Positions 1 through 8,755 are shown, counted from the first letter of the stretch. The stretch: DNA of 64,000 nucleotides from Polyangiaceae bacterium (GCA_022842465.1 JALHPN010000009.1:1-64000); one strand, 5' to 3'. Numbers and translations: made by a program. The notes: generated by a model from the letters alone, not told the origin.

Positions 1-642
1 CCGCGGGATCCGAGCAAGCCGCTCGCGCCCGAGGACGCGCTCGCGTCGCTGGATGCGGGGCCGTCGGCGGCGGAGAAGGCCGCGGCCGAGCGCGCGGCGG
101 CGCTCAAGGCAGCCTCGGAGAAGGCGGCCGCGGACAAGCGCGCCGCGGAGGAGAAGGCGGCGGCCGAGAAGAAGGCGGCGGAAGCACGCGCTGCCGCGGA
201 GAAGGCCGAGGCCGAGAAGGCGGCGGCCGAGAAGGCGGCGGCCGAGAAGGCGGCGGCCGAGAAGGCGGCGGCCGAGGCTGCGGAGAAGGCGGCGGCCGAG
301 AAGGCGGCGGCCGAGGCTGCGGAGAAGGCGGCGGCCGAGGCTGCGGAGAAGGCGGCGGCGGAGAAGGCCGCGGCGGAGAAGGCCGCGGCCGACAAGGCCG
401 AGGCGAAGGCCGCGGCCGACAAGGCCGAGGCGAAGGCCGGCAAAGCCGAGCAGGCCGAGGCGAAGACCTCCGACAAGAAGGCTTCCGAGAAGAAGCCGAC
501 CGAGAAGAAGCCGACCGAGAAGAAGCCGGACGCCGCCCTGGCGAAGCAGGACGAGGCGAAGAGCTCGAACGCGTGGATCGCGTACCTCGTCGCGGCTGTC
601 GTCGCGGCGGGCATCGTCTGGAAGTTCTTCCTCGGGCACTGA
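1..642 (+). CDS. Ala/Lys/Glu-repeat protein with C-terminal membrane anchor (5'-truncated)
   Basis: Frame 1 is open from the window edge to the TGA at 640-642, so the N-terminus lies outside. About 213 residues are visible. Most are [12 protein letters not shown]-type repeats followed by a Lys-rich stretch with repeated KKPTE, which should form a long charged alpha-helix or coiled coil. The last 25 residues hold one hydrophobic segment (nt 571-633, [20 protein letters not shown]) and a short GH tail, as in a tail-anchored protein. The helix recalls TolA domain II, but TolA is anchored at the N-terminus, so no TolA function is claimed. It is convergent with the bactofilin gene 70 bp downstream. 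Function unknown; the reading frame is confident, the role is not. Confidence 0.7.
   Translation, partial: PRDPSKPLAPEDALASLDAGPSAAEKAAAERAAALKAASEKAAADKRAAEEKAAAEKKAAEARAAAEKAEAEKAAAEKAAAEKAAAEKAAAEAAEKAAAEKAAAEAAEKAAAEAAEKAAAEKAAAEKAAADKAEAKAAADKAEAKAGKAEQAEAKTSDKKASEKKPTEKKPTEKKPDAALAKQDEAKSSNAWIAYLVAAVVAAGIVWKFFLGH
211..375 (+). repeat. In-frame tandem repeat, 15-bp unit (AEKAA)
   Basis: The unit gccgagaaggcggcg occurs four times in a row from 211 to 270. It then alternates with a variant carrying gaggctgcg up to about 375. All units keep the reading frame of the surrounding gene and encode Ala-Glu-Lys repeats, so copy-number change would alter helix length without a frameshift. Confidence 0.85.
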
Positions 643-712
643 GGCGCCCGCGCGCTCCGCGCCTTCCGGGGCGCGGTACCGCGTCGTCGTGCGTCGCGCG
701 CGCTCGGCCCCG

Positions 713-1372
713 TCAGTCGTCTTCGTTCGCGGCGCGCGGTCGCTCGGGGAGCGGGGGGGCGAGGCGCGCGACCACGTTGCTCACCAGCCGCTCCTCGCTC
801 TCGACGGCGGGTGGGACCGGGGACGCGTGCGACGCCGCCGAGGAGCCGCTCGCCGTCGCCGGAGGAGGGACCGCCCCGCCCGGGGGCGGGAGGGTCCGGC
901 CGCGGACGGCGGCGTCGGGGTCGACCTCCGCGAGGATACCGCGTGGCGCCGCCCCCGCCGTCGCCAGGATCCCGAAGGGCGACGTGGGGGTCAGGTCGTC
1001 GGCGCCCGACATCCGGCTCGTACCGCGGAAGACCCCGCCTTTGTGCACGCGGAGGCTCTCGACCGTGACGTCGCCCACGACTTTGCCGCGCGGGCCGATC
1101 TCGAGGTGCCCGCCCGTCCGCACGTCGCCGCGCACGCGCCCGAGCACGACCACGACGGATCCTCGGACGCTCCCGTCCACCGTCCCGCCCTCGCCGACGA
1201 CGACGGGCCCGTCCGTCTCGACCGAGCCGGTCACGACGCCTTCGATCCGCACGCCCCCTGGTCCGCGGACGTCGCCCCTGACCTCGACGTCCTTGCCGAC
1301 CGTCGTGGCGACGTCGAACGTCGGGATGATGTCGTCGGCCGAGCGGCGGAAGAGTCGAGCGAAAGGCCCCAT
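713..1372 (-). CDS. Bactofilin family cytoskeletal protein
   Basis: 219 residues. The centre (about residues 20-115) is a run of short Gly/Val-rich beta repeats ([42 protein letters not shown]), the right-handed beta-helix pattern of bactofilins (DUF583/PF04519), which polymerise into cytoplasmic filaments. The N-terminus ([10 protein letters not shown]) is a short charged tail. The C-terminal 90 residues are Pro/Ala-rich and probably disordered. The ATG at 1372 was chosen because the core begins about 20 residues after it and the frame upstream is antisense to other genes. It diverges from the MMPL gene across 234 bp. Bactofilins act in cell shape or as scaffolds in myxobacteria; the specific role here is not visible. 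Confidence 0.88.
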   Translation of the reverse strand: MGPFARLFRRSADDIIPTFDVATTVGKDVEVRGDVRGPGGVRIEGVVTGSVETDGPVVVGEGGTVDGSVRGSVVVVLGRVRGDVRTGGHLEIGPRGKVVGDVTVESLRVHKGGVFRGTSRMSGADDLTPTSPFGILATAGAAPRGILAEVDPDAAVRGRTLPPPGGAVPPPATASGSSAASHASPVPPAVESEERLVSNVVARLAPPLPERPRAANEDD

Positions 1373-1606
1373 GACGTTGCTCCGGCGGAGGTGGAGGGTG
1401 GAGGAGTCAAGATAGGGGGAGACCCGACGCGACGCCCGACGCGACGCCGCGTTTCCCTCATTTCGGGGGGTGCGCCGGTCCTGCGCTGCGCGCCGCGCCT
1501 CGCCGCGGATGTAATCCGAGAGGCTCCCGCCGGCTCGTCGCCCGGTTGTGATAAGGAGGAGGGCTGACGTTCGACTTCCTTTCCTCGACGGACGAGAACC
1601 GAGGCG

Positions 1607-4306
1607 ATGTTCAGGCGTTTGGTGGGTTGGCTCGTGGACGCGGCAGGGCGCAGGCCCGAGGTCGTCGTCGCCCTCAGCCTGTGCTTCATCGCAGCCTCCT
1701 GGGCCTATGCGAGGAAGCTGGAGCTGCGGTCGGACTTCCTCGAGCTCCTTCCTCGTGACAGCCCCGGCTTCAAGGCGTTCGAGCACCAGCTCGGACGCGT
1801 AGGCGGCGGCGCGACGTTCCTCGTCGTCGTCGAGTCGCCCGAGCGGAACGCGAACGAGAGGTTCGTCGACGATCTCGGCGGCGCGCTCGAGGCGCAAGCA
1901 ACCAAGCGCGCCGAGTGCGCCAAGGCCTGCGCCGCCGACGAAGCTTGCAAGGCGCGGTGTGGCCCCGACTTCATCGCGTACGTGGAGCACGGGACGAAGG
2001 AGCTCCAGTCCTTCTTCGATCAGCGGAAGTGGATCTACGCCTCGCTCCCCGATCTCGAAGAGGCGGATCAGACGCTCGAGCAGCAGATCGCGCTTCGCTC
2101 GGGGATGGTCACCGACATCAACGCGCCGCCCGAGCCCGAGTCGCCGAAGCCCGCGCTCCAGAAGAAACCCGCGCCCGCGGCTCCGTCCGCGACGCCCCCT
2201 CCCGCGCCCGCGCCGACGGAGAGGAAGACCGCGCTCGGGATGGACAGCTACTACGCGCGCTGGAAGGACGCCTCGCGCAAGTACGACGACTTTCCCACCG
2301 GCTACTTCGCGAACGATTCGGGCAACCTCATGGTCATCCGCATCGTGTCCAACGCGTCGGGCACGGGCGGCTACTCGGGTGATCTCTTCCTCCACGACAT
2401 GGAGGAGCGCATCAAGGCGATGAAGGTCACCGAGACCTACCACCCCAAGATGATCATCGGCTTCGCCGGCGACATCCCGAACGCCGTCGCGGAGAAGGAC
2501 TCGACGCTGAGCGAGGCCGCGTGGGCCTCCGGCATCGCGTTCCTGCTCATCCTCGCCGGCATCGTCGTCTACTTCCGGTCGTTCTGGTCGCTCCTCGTCA
2601 TCGCGCTCCCGACGTTCATGGGCGTTGGCGCCGCGTACGCCTTCGCGACGGCGTACTTCGGCTACGTCAACACGCCAGGCGCGTTCCTCGGCGCGATCAT
2701 CCTCGGCAACGGCATCAACTATCCCATCGTCCTCCTCTCTCGCTACCGCGAGTTCCGCGCGCGAGGCATGGAGGCGGCGGAGGCACGTCGCGAGTCGGTC
2801 CTCAACGCGTTCCGCGCCGAGCTCGTCGGCGCATCGGTCGCGGCGATCGCGTACGGCTCGCTCACCATCACCCAGTTCCGAGGGTTCAGTCAGTTCGGCA
2901 CGATCGGCTTCGTCGGCATGTTGCTCGTCTGGCTCGCGATCGTCCCGGTGGTCCCGGCGCTGATCGTGCTCGCCGAGCGGCTCCACGCCCGCGTCGCGCG
3001 CTTCCTCGATCCGGACGAGGTCGTCGTGAGCCCGTTCAGCGGCGCGTCGGTGGACGGGTCGAGCGGTCCGCTCATGCGCTTCGTGGCGAGGCTCACCGAG
3101 CGCTGGCCGGCGTTCTTCATCCTCGTGCCGCTCGCGATCACGGCGTACGCCGCGATCCACGTCCCCGCGTATCTCGCGGATCCGTGGGAGTACAACTTCT
3201 CCAAGCTCGGGTCGCGCTCGTCGAAGGTCGGCGGCGCCGGCGAGTGGAGCAACAAGGCCGACGAGGTCTTCCGAGGCAAGCAGAACATCTCCGGGACCCT
3301 CATCCTCGCCGACACGCCCGAGCAGGTGCCCATGCTCGAGCAGAAGATTCGCGACAACGACGACGCCGACAAGCAGGGACAGCTGATCGAGGACATCGTC
3401 ACGGTCTGGGATTTTCTCCCCGGTAGCCCCGAGACCCAGTCGAAGAAGCTCGAGATCATCGACCGCATGCGCGAGCGCCTCACCCCGCGTGTCCTCGGCG
3501 AGATGAGCGACGAGGAGCGGAAGCGCATCGAGGAGATGATGCCGCCGGACAGCATGGCGATGGTCGAACCCAAGGAGCTCCCGCCGCTCATCCGTCGCCG
3601 CTTCGAGGAGAACAACGGGCGCCTCGGTACGCTCCTCTACATCAAGTACAAGTTCGGGGTCTCGTTCTCCGACGGGCGCACGCTGCTCCGCATGGCGAAG
3701 ACGACCGACAACGTGCAGCTGCCGGACGGCACGACGGTCCAGACCGCGAGCCGGTCGACCATCTTCGCGGAGATGATCCGCTCGATGGAGCACGACGGTC
3801 CGCTCGCGACCGTCGCGTCGTTCCTCGCGGTCATGGTCGTCGTCATCCTCGCGACGCGATCGAAGATCGGCTCGTTCGGGGTGCTCCTCGCGCTCCTGAT
3901 GGGCGTCACCTGCCTCGTCGGGTTCGCCGCGAAGAACGAGGTGAAGCTGAACTTCTTCAACTTCATCGCACTCCCGATCACCTTCGGCATCGGGTGCGAG
4001 TATCCGTTCAACGTCTTCGACCGCACGCGTCTCTTGAAGGGGGACGTCACGTCCGCCGTCTCGCGCACGGCGGGCGCCGTCGCCCTCTGCAGCTACACGA
4101 CCGTCGTCGGATACGGCTCGATGCTCTTCTCGGACAACCAGGCGCTCCAGTCGTTCGGGCGCCTCGCGATGTGGGGTGAGATCGCGTGCACCGCGATGGC
4201 CCTCTTCTTCCTCCCGTCGCTGCTCCACGTGCTCCTGCGCACGCGTGCGCGCGGGCGCGCGAACGCCGCGGACGTGGAGAAGACCGCGTCCGACCCGACG
4301 CCGTGA
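1607..4306 (+). CDS. MMPL/RND-family transporter (HpnN-like)
   Basis: 899 residues with the RND architecture: an N-terminal membrane helix (about 18-36), a large periplasmic loop, a bundle of membrane helices (about 300-460), a second periplasmic loop (about 510-725) and a second bundle (about 735-885). The IIGFAGDIPNAVAEKD segment before the first bundle and the GNGINYPIVLLSRYREF segment match MMPL-type exporters, which move lipids or hydrophobic molecules using proton motive force; the hopanoid exporter HpnN is the closest type I can name. The first loop carries an unusual four-Cys insert (C104, C108, C114, C118) and a Pro/Ala-rich stretch (about 172-205). The stop overlaps the GTG of the next gene by 4 bp, so the two are co-translated. 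Confidence 0.88.
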   Translation: MFRRLVGWLVDAAGRRPEVVVALSLCFIAASWAYARKLELRSDFLELLPRDSPGFKAFEHQLGRVGGGATFLVVVESPERNANERFVDDLGGALEAQATKRAECAKACAADEACKARCGPDFIAYVEHGTKELQSFFDQRKWIYASLPDLEEADQTLEQQIALRSGMVTDINAPPEPESPKPALQKKPAPAAPSATPPPAPAPTERKTALGMDSYYARWKDASRKYDDFPTGYFANDSGNLMVIRIVSNASGTGGYSGDLFLHDMEERIKAMKVTETYHPKMIIGFAGDIPNAVAEKDSTLSEAAWASGIAFLLILAGIVVYFRSFWSLLVIALPTFMGVGAAYAFATAYFGYVNTPGAFLGAIILGNGINYPIVLLSRYREFRARGMEAAEARRESVLNAFRAELVGASVAAIAYGSLTITQFRGFSQFGTIGFVGMLLVWLAIVPVVPALIVLAERLHARVARFLDPDEVVVSPFSGASVDGSSGPLMRFVARLTERWPAFFILVPLAITAYAAIHVPAYLADPWEYNFSKLGSRSSKVGGAGEWSNKADEVFRGKQNISGTLILADTPEQVPMLEQKIRDNDDADKQGQLIEDIVTVWDFLPGSPETQSKKLEIIDRMRERLTPRVLGEMSDEERKRIEEMMPPDSMAMVEPKELPPLIRRRFEENNGRLGTLLYIKYKFGVSFSDGRTLLRMAKTTDNVQLPDGTTVQTASRSTIFAEMIRSMEHDGPLATVASFLAVMVVVILATRSKIGSFGVLLALLMGVTCLVGFAAKNEVKLNFFNFIALPITFGIGCEYPFNVFDRTRLLKGDVTSAVSRTAGAVALCSYTTVVGYGSMLFSDNQALQSFGRLAMWGEIACTAMALFFLPSLLHVLLRTRARGRANAADVEKTASDPTP

Positions 4307-5850
4307 CCGCGCGCGACTCCTTCGTCCGCGCGCATCTCCTCGCGTCGCTCGTCCTCACGAGCCTCACCGCCGTCGGGAGCTACGCCTACTTCCACATCGA
4401 CGAGTATTTCCAGGTCCTCGAGCTCGCGCGCTTCCGGCTCGGTCTGGTCGACGCGTGGTCACTCCCCTGGGAGCACGCCGAGCGCATGCGCCCGTGGCTC
4501 CAGCCCGGGCTCTACGTGGTCGTGGGCAAGATCCTCGGACCGCTCGCCGGAGACCCCTTCGTGCTCGGGCTCGCTTGCCGGCTCGTCACCGGCCTCCTCT
4601 CGTGGGTGGCCCTCGCGTCGTTCGTCCGCGCCACGATCCCCTTCGTCGAGGCGGACGACGCGAGGCGCCTCCACGTGCGGATCCTCACGCTGGCCGGCTT
4701 CTTGCCCTATCTCTTCGTGCGGACCTCGTCGGAGACCCTCTCGATGGCGGCGCTCGCGGCCGCTGCCGCCGTCCTCTTGGCCGCGTGCGCGCCGAGAGCG
4801 CCGCACGTGTTCGGCGGCACCGTGCGCCGCGTCTTCGCGTCGGGCGTGCTCTTCGGTGTCGCCTTCGAAGCGCGCTTCCAGACGGCGATCGTCGCGATCT
4901 CGGCGTTCGGCTGGCTCGCGGTCGTCGGCCGGGCGCGCGCGCGCGCGCTCGCCGCCTTCGTCCTCGGCGGCGTCATGGTCGTCGGGCTCTCTGCCATCGT
5001 CGACGCATGGGGCTATGGGGCGCCCGCGTTTCCGGCCTTGTCCTACGCACGCACGAACCTCCTCGAGGGCGCTGCGGCGCTCTTCGGCGCCGATCCGCCC
5101 TTCGCCTATCTCTGGCTCTCGCCGGCGAACGTGATGGCACCGCTCGTCGTCGTCATGATCGTCCTCGTCCCGCTGGCGTGGCTCCGGCGCCCGCGCCACC
5201 CGCTGACGTGGATGACGATGCCCTTCGTCCTCGTCCACAACCTGCTGAGTCACAAGGAGGAGCGGTTCCTCTTCCCCGTGGCCGTCCTCGTCACGGGCCT
5301 CGTCGTCCTCGCGATCGCGCCGGAGGGCAGCGAGCGCCTCCGCACCGTCAGCGATCGCATCTGGGCCGAGCGGCGCGGGCTGCTCGCGCGGGGTCTCGCG
5401 ATCTGGAGCTGCGCGGGCGCCGCCCTCCTCGCGCTCTGGCCCGTCGGCTGGCACCACCACGTCCGCTTCACGCGTCACGCCCGGGAGGTCTTCGGCGACG
5501 AGATGCACGTCGCGGCGCTCCCCGACTTCGACCTCGGCCTGCCCGCCTACCATCCGCGCGTGTACGACGTGGAGAAGCTTCCGGCGGAGGAGCTCGCTCG
5601 CCGCCTCGATGCCGGCACCGCGCGCGCCTGGCTCGTGGCGGACAGCCCGCGTCTCGTCACCGCGGTTCCTTCTCTCGACGCGCGCGCAACGCTCGTCTGG
5701 TCCGAGCTCCCGCTCTGGGACGATCCCGTGTGGAACGCACGTTTCTCGGCCCTCGCGTCTGCCTACGATGCCCACGCGAAGCCGCCGCTCCGGCCGCTCC
5801 GGTTCCGCTCTCTCTACCGGCTCGACCCTGCGACACCTCCCGTCCACTGA
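4303..5850 (+). CDS. GT22-family mannosyltransferase, GPI-mannosyltransferase-like
   Basis: 515 residues, polytopic. The first loop has HIDEYFQVLE (residues 31-40), the acidic catalytic-loop motif of ALG9/PIG-B/GPI-mannosyltransferase (GT22) enzymes. A later HKEERFLFP motif (from H317) is the other family hallmark. GT22 enzymes transfer a sugar from a polyprenyl-phosphate donor to a lipid-linked acceptor on the outer face of the membrane. The start is the GTG at 4303, sharing GTGA with the MMPL stop; earlier in-frame starts lie inside that gene. The coupling suggests a glycolipid that is exported and then glycosylated, which is inference. The 3' end overlaps the convergent lipoprotein gene by 37 bp. 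Confidence 0.82.
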   Translation: MTARDSFVRAHLLASLVLTSLTAVGSYAYFHIDEYFQVLELARFRLGLVDAWSLPWEHAERMRPWLQPGLYVVVGKILGPLAGDPFVLGLACRLVTGLLSWVALASFVRATIPFVEADDARRLHVRILTLAGFLPYLFVRTSSETLSMAALAAAAAVLLAACAPRAPHVFGGTVRRVFASGVLFGVAFEARFQTAIVAISAFGWLAVVGRARARALAAFVLGGVMVVGLSAIVDAWGYGAPAFPALSYARTNLLEGAAALFGADPPFAYLWLSPANVMAPLVVVMIVLVPLAWLRRPRHPLTWMTMPFVLVHNLLSHKEERFLFPVAVLVTGLVVLAIAPEGSERLRTVSDRIWAERRGLLARGLAIWSCAGAALLALWPVGWHHHVRFTRHAREVFGDEMHVAALPDFDLGLPAYHPRVYDVEKLPAEELARRLDAGTARAWLVADSPRLVTAVPSLDARATLVWSELPLWDDPVWNARFSALASAYDAHAKPPLRPLRFRSLYRLDPATPPVH

Positions 5851-6164
5851 CCGCCGGCGCCGTCGCACGCGCTCTTCGCCGTGGTCTCTGCGAAGTGGTT
5901 GGGCGGCCCGGCGTAGAGCAGCTCGACGACCGCGCCCCCTTCCTTCGTGCACGTCCCGAGGCGCCCTTCGGTCGGGCACGACCCCGCGCCCTCACGCCAC
6001 GTGAAGCCGGCGCACATGCGCCTGCCGGCCGTCGCGCGGTCGGGCGGGTAGCTCGTGCACGAGCCGTCACGGTCGCGCGTGCACGTGCCGGCCGCGCCGC
6101 CTCCGCCCTTGCAGCCGGCGACGAGCACGAAGAGCGCGACCGCGACGACGTCAGATCGGCGCAT
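5814..6164 (-). CDS. Small Cys-containing lipoprotein
   Basis: 116 residues. The N-terminus (MRRSDVVAVALFVLVAGC) is a lipoprotein signal peptide with lipobox LVAGC, lipidated Cys at residue 18. The mature part has six further Cys (about 28, 36, 51, 63, 72 and 100), enough for disulfides in the periplasm. The ATG at 6164 overlaps the stop of the upstream msrC-like gene by 14 bp, so the two are one transcription unit. No known domain is recognised. The 3' end overlaps the convergent mannosyltransferase gene by 37 bp. Confidence 0.7.
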   Translation of the reverse strand: MRRSDVVAVALFVLVAGCKGGGGAAGTCTRDRDGSCTSYPPDRATAGRRMCAGFTWREGAGSCPTEGRLGTCTKEGGAVVELLYAGPPNHFAETTAKSACDGAGGQWTGGVAGSSR

Positions 6165-6669
6165 CGCGGAACGCCTGCTCCAGGAGCTGCTCGAGCCGCG
6201 CACCCTCCGCCTCGGAGAACGCGCCAGGATGGTGGGAGTCGAGATCGAGCACCGCACGTACCTCTCCGCGCATCACGACGGGGACGACGAGCTCCGAGCG
6301 CGTGTGGGCGTCGCACGCGATGTGGCCGGGGAAGAGGCTCACGTCCGGGACGCACTGTACGGCGCCCGTCCGGGCCGCGGCCCCGCAGACGCCGCGGTCG
6401 ACATCGATCCGGAGACACCCCATCGGTCCCTGGTAGGGCGCGACGGCGAGCGTGCGCAGAGAGACGCGTCGGTAGAACCCGCACCAGCTGGCCTGCGGAC
6501 AGGCCTCCCAGAGCAGCGCCGCGAGCGTGGCCATCACGGCGATCGCGTCCGTCTCCCCGCGGACGGCCGCCAGGATCTGCGGGCTCGCTTCGTGGAGCCG
6601 CGCGAGGCGATCGGCCTGGGGCAGGAGCGTTCCGCGCGCGATAGGCGAGAGGTGGATGCCTTCCGACAC
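6151..6669 (-). CDS. msrC: Free methionine-(R)-sulfoxide reductase (GAF domain)
   Basis: 172 residues, a single GAF domain. The signature is complete: WCGFYR, PYQGPMGC, RGVCGAA, SLFPGHIACDAHTRSELVVPV. The three Cys of the family are at C85, C95 and C119, one residue off the E. coli YebR/MsrC positions (84, 94, 118). The enzyme reduces free methionine-R-sulfoxide through a Cys relay recharged by thioredoxin. It is cytoplasmic. The gene is co-transcribed with a downstream lipoprotein, and its leader holds two inverted repeats (6682-6697 and 6714-6743). Confidence 0.92.
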   Translation of the reverse strand: MSEGIHLSPIARGTLLPQADRLARLHEASPQILAAVRGETDAIAVMATLAALLWEACPQASWCGFYRRVSLRTLAVAPYQGPMGCLRIDVDRGVCGAAARTGAVQCVPDVSLFPGHIACDAHTRSELVVPVVMRGEVRAVLDLDSHHPGAFSEAEGARLEQLLEQAFRDAPI

Positions 6670-6681
6670 GCGGCGGAGGCT

Positions 6682-6697
6682 ACCGCAGGTCTGCGGT
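6682..6697. promoter_or_regulatory. 7-bp inverted repeat just upstream of msrC
   Basis: ACCGCAG-GT-CTGCGGT is a perfect dyad lying 13 bp before the ATG at 6669 on the minus strand. It could be an operator or a start-proximal hairpin covering the ribosome-binding region. No regulator gene is adjacent, so the assignment is tentative. Confidence 0.4.
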
Positions 6698-6713
6698 GGT
6701 GAGCAGCGGCTCT

Positions 6714-6743
6714 CGGCGGCTGTCGCTTAGGCGACAGCCGCCG
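6714..6743. promoter_or_regulatory. 13-bp perfect hairpin in the msrC leader
   Basis: CGGCGGCTGTCGC, a TTAG loop, then GCGACAGCCGCCG: 13 perfect base pairs with a 4-nt loop, 45 bp upstream of msrC. There is no T-run on either side, so it is not a textbook intrinsic terminator. It could be a leader attenuator or a structure isolating msrC from the small gene that starts at 6842. Apart from this and the repeat at 6682-6697, nothing was seen in 6670-6841. Confidence 0.55.
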
Positions 6744-6841
6744 CCCGGGCGACATGCCCTCCGGGCCCCGGCAGCCCGCGGAGATCTCCCATCCCCCTGA
6801 ATCCTCGCGGTTCGCTCGCGCTCCGCGCGTTGGCACGTGGC

Positions 6842-7045
6842 GTGAATGAGCGCCGTCTCGTGAGCATCGAACGACCGACGACGCGTGACCTCTTCGCCCT
6901 CTCCGCCGAGCACGACGAGCTCGAGGTCGAGGAGGAGCGTGCGCGAGAAGCTTCGCGCGCCGCGAACCCGGAGCGGTTCCGGTGGTCGTTCGGGCTGTCG
7001 GGGTGGCTCGCCTCGAGCGCCGAGGACGATTTCGTCCTGGCCTGA
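6842..7045 (+). CDS. Small acidic hypothetical protein
   Basis: 67 residues from a GTG start (MNERRLVSIERPTTRDL...). A TTG at 6830 in the same frame is an alternative. The middle is rich in Glu/Asp and should be helical; the end contains RFRWSFGLSGWLASSAEDDFVLA. Third codon positions are mostly G/C, unlike the opposite-strand frame. No family is recognised and no strong ribosome-binding site is visible, so this is a tentative call. It would fill an otherwise gene-free stretch of about 400 bp between the divergent msrC and the 3' end of the FHA gene. Confidence 0.4.
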   Translation: MNERRLVSIERPTTRDLFALSAEHDELEVEEERAREASRAANPERFRWSFGLSGWLASSAEDDFVLA

Positions 7046-7078
7046 CGTGCCGGCGCGCGAGGCCAGCGAGGCCCGAGG

Positions 7079-8713
7079 TCAGGGGTAGTTCTTCTTCAGG
7101 TCGTCGAGGCAGGCGGCGTCGACCGGCGTGGAGCAGAGCTTCCGGAGCATCCGGACCTCCTCGGTGTTGCCGTGACCCGTGCGGACGCCCTTCTTCTCGA
7201 GGAGCTCGCGCGCCTCCCAGGGGCGACCTTCGATGATCGCGGTGCGGGCGCGCTCCTCCGCGGAGACCTTCGGCACGGCCGGCGGCTTCGGCGCGGTCGT
7301 GGTCGGCGGGCTCGCGGTCCCGCTCGTCAACGTCGGATGCGACGTCGGCTCCGGCGGACGACGGACGGTCGGGGGCGTCGCCGGCGGCGGCACCGGAGGA
7401 GGCGTGACGTTCGTCGTCACCGTCGTCGGGAGCGCCGCTTGCGGCCCGTTCGCGCTCGTGGTGGGCAGCGAGCCGCCCTTCTCGAGCGCCGCCATCTGAT
7501 CGGCAGCCTGCTGGCGTTGCACGGCATCGACCGTCGCCGTCTGGAAGATGCGGTTCAGGATCTTCTTCTTCGCCTCGATGTCCGGCTCGGCCTCGGCCTT
7601 CTTCAACATCGAAGCCGCCCACGTCGACTCGATCTGGCGAAAATCCGGCGAGCTCCGCCAGATCGACGACGTGGGCAGGCCGCTCACGCTGCGGTGCGCC
7701 TCCTCGCAGTCCTCTGGCGTGCACTTCGCCTTCGCCTCGCTGACGATCGCCTGCTCGACGTCGGTCGTCGGGCTCGTGATCGGCTCCGTGCCCGCACCCG
7801 TCGCGGCGCGCGCGCGGAGGACGTAGACGAAGGCCAGGATGATCCCGGCGCCCACGACGCCGGCGCCCACGATGGGCACCGCATAGCCGGCGAGCCCGCG
7901 GCGGGTCGGGGTGGCGAGCTCCGCCTCCCGGTCGCTGATCGCCGTCAGCTGCTGGCTCTCGTTCGGACCGGGGACGAAGATCTGGCCCGCCCCGACGAAC
8001 TTGAAGCGAACGTCACCGAGCTCGATCGTGTCGCCCGCCTCGATGATGCTGCGGCGGAGCTCGACCGCGTTCACGCGAACGCCGTTCGACGAGCCTTTGT
8101 CGACGATCTCGAAGCGTCCGTCTCCGAGCGCGTGCACCTCGCAGTGAAGGCGAGAGACGGAGTTGTGGTTCACGGAGATGGACGCGTCCTCGGCGCGACC
8201 GACCGTGAGGCGCTCGCGATCGAGCGGGTACTCGACGCCGGGGGTGGGCCCGACGAGCATGACGAGCCGGTTGGGCCTTTCGGTGAGCAGCGAGCCGCGG
8301 AACGCGGTCGCCATCGGCACCGTCGCCTTCACGTCGGCGGTCTGCGGGACGGTCGTCGCGGCGCTCACGGAGACGGCGGCCACCTCCTGCGACGCCGCCG
8401 CGTCGTCCTGGAGGACGATCCGGTAGTCGCCGATCTGGATCAGGTCGCCGTGTTGGAGATCCTGCGCCGTGGCGACGCGGAGCCCGTTGACGAAGACGCC
8501 GTTGTAGCTCTGGCAGTCCTCGAGCGCGAAGGTGTCGCGCGCGGCGCCGTTCGTGCCGGCTCGCTTCCGGCGCACGCGCCCGTGGAGGCGCGACACGTTC
8601 CGCTCGGTGAGGCGGATGGTGTTCCCCTCCTGCCGCCCGATCGTGTAGTCGTCGCGCGACAGCGGCACCACGGTGCGTTTGCCTTCGTCGTCCTCGATGA
8701 CCAGCTTCCACAT
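7079..8713 (-). CDS. Twin FHA-domain membrane protein
   Basis: 544 residues. Two forkhead-associated domains, which bind phosphothreonine peptides, lie at about 20-100 (YTIGRQEGNTIRL, VSRLHGRV, SYNGVFVNG) and 148-240 (LTVGRAEDASISV, SVSRLHCEV, SSNGVRVN). Each has the conserved GR, S-R-LH and NG positions. One membrane helix follows (about 274-298, GYAVPIVGAGVVGAGIILAFVYVLRA). The rest is a Pro/Thr-rich tail ending in a short helical segment that may be TPR-like. The FHA domains face the cytoplasm, so it probably reads the output of the abundant Ser/Thr kinases of this lineage, though no kinase is adjacent. The ATG at 8713 was chosen because FHA1 begins directly after MWKLVIEDDEGK. Confidence 0.85.
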   Translation of the reverse strand: MWKLVIEDDEGKRTVVPLSRDDYTIGRQEGNTIRLTERNVSRLHGRVRRKRAGTNGAARDTFALEDCQSYNGVFVNGLRVATAQDLQHGDLIQIGDYRIVLQDDAAASQEVAAVSVSAATTVPQTADVKATVPMATAFRGSLLTERPNRLVMLVGPTPGVEYPLDRERLTVGRAEDASISVNHNSVSRLHCEVHALGDGRFEIVDKGSSNGVRVNAVELRRSIIEAGDTIELGDVRFKFVGAGQIFVPGPNESQQLTAISDREAELATPTRRGLAGYAVPIVGAGVVGAGIILAFVYVLRARAATGAGTEPITSPTTDVEQAIVSEAKAKCTPEDCEEAHRSVSGLPTSSIWRSSPDFRQIESTWAASMLKKAEAEPDIEAKKKILNRIFQTATVDAVQRQQAADQMAALEKGGSLPTTSANGPQAALPTTVTTNVTPPPVPPPATPPTVRRPPEPTSHPTLTSGTASPPTTTAPKPPAVPKVSAEERARTAIIEGRPWEARELLEKKGVRTGHGNTEEVRMLRKLCSTPVDAACLDDLKKNYP

Positions 8714-8730
8714 GGGACGGGCGCGCTTTC

Positions 8731-8755
8731 GAGCGATTCGAGCGATTCGAGCGAC
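8731..8755. repeat. 9-bp direct repeat (gagcgattc) in a divergent promoter region
   Basis: gagcgattc occurs twice back to back (8731-8748) followed by a partial third copy gagcgac. It lies 18 bp upstream of the FHA gene start and 104 bp before the hydrolase start, so it could be a short regulator-binding array or simple replication slippage. Confidence 0.5.

Noticed and set aside
53-1567. A 504-residue Arg/Pro-rich frame
   Set aside because: It is the shifted frame of the Ala/Lys/Glu repeat gene and antisense of bactofilin, with no plausible fold.
713-4228. A 1171-residue open frame antisense to the MMPL gene
   Set aside because: Only its last 219 codons (bactofilin) have protein-like sequence. 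The rest is Arg/Glu/Asp/His-rich, as expected from the antisense of a high-GC gene.
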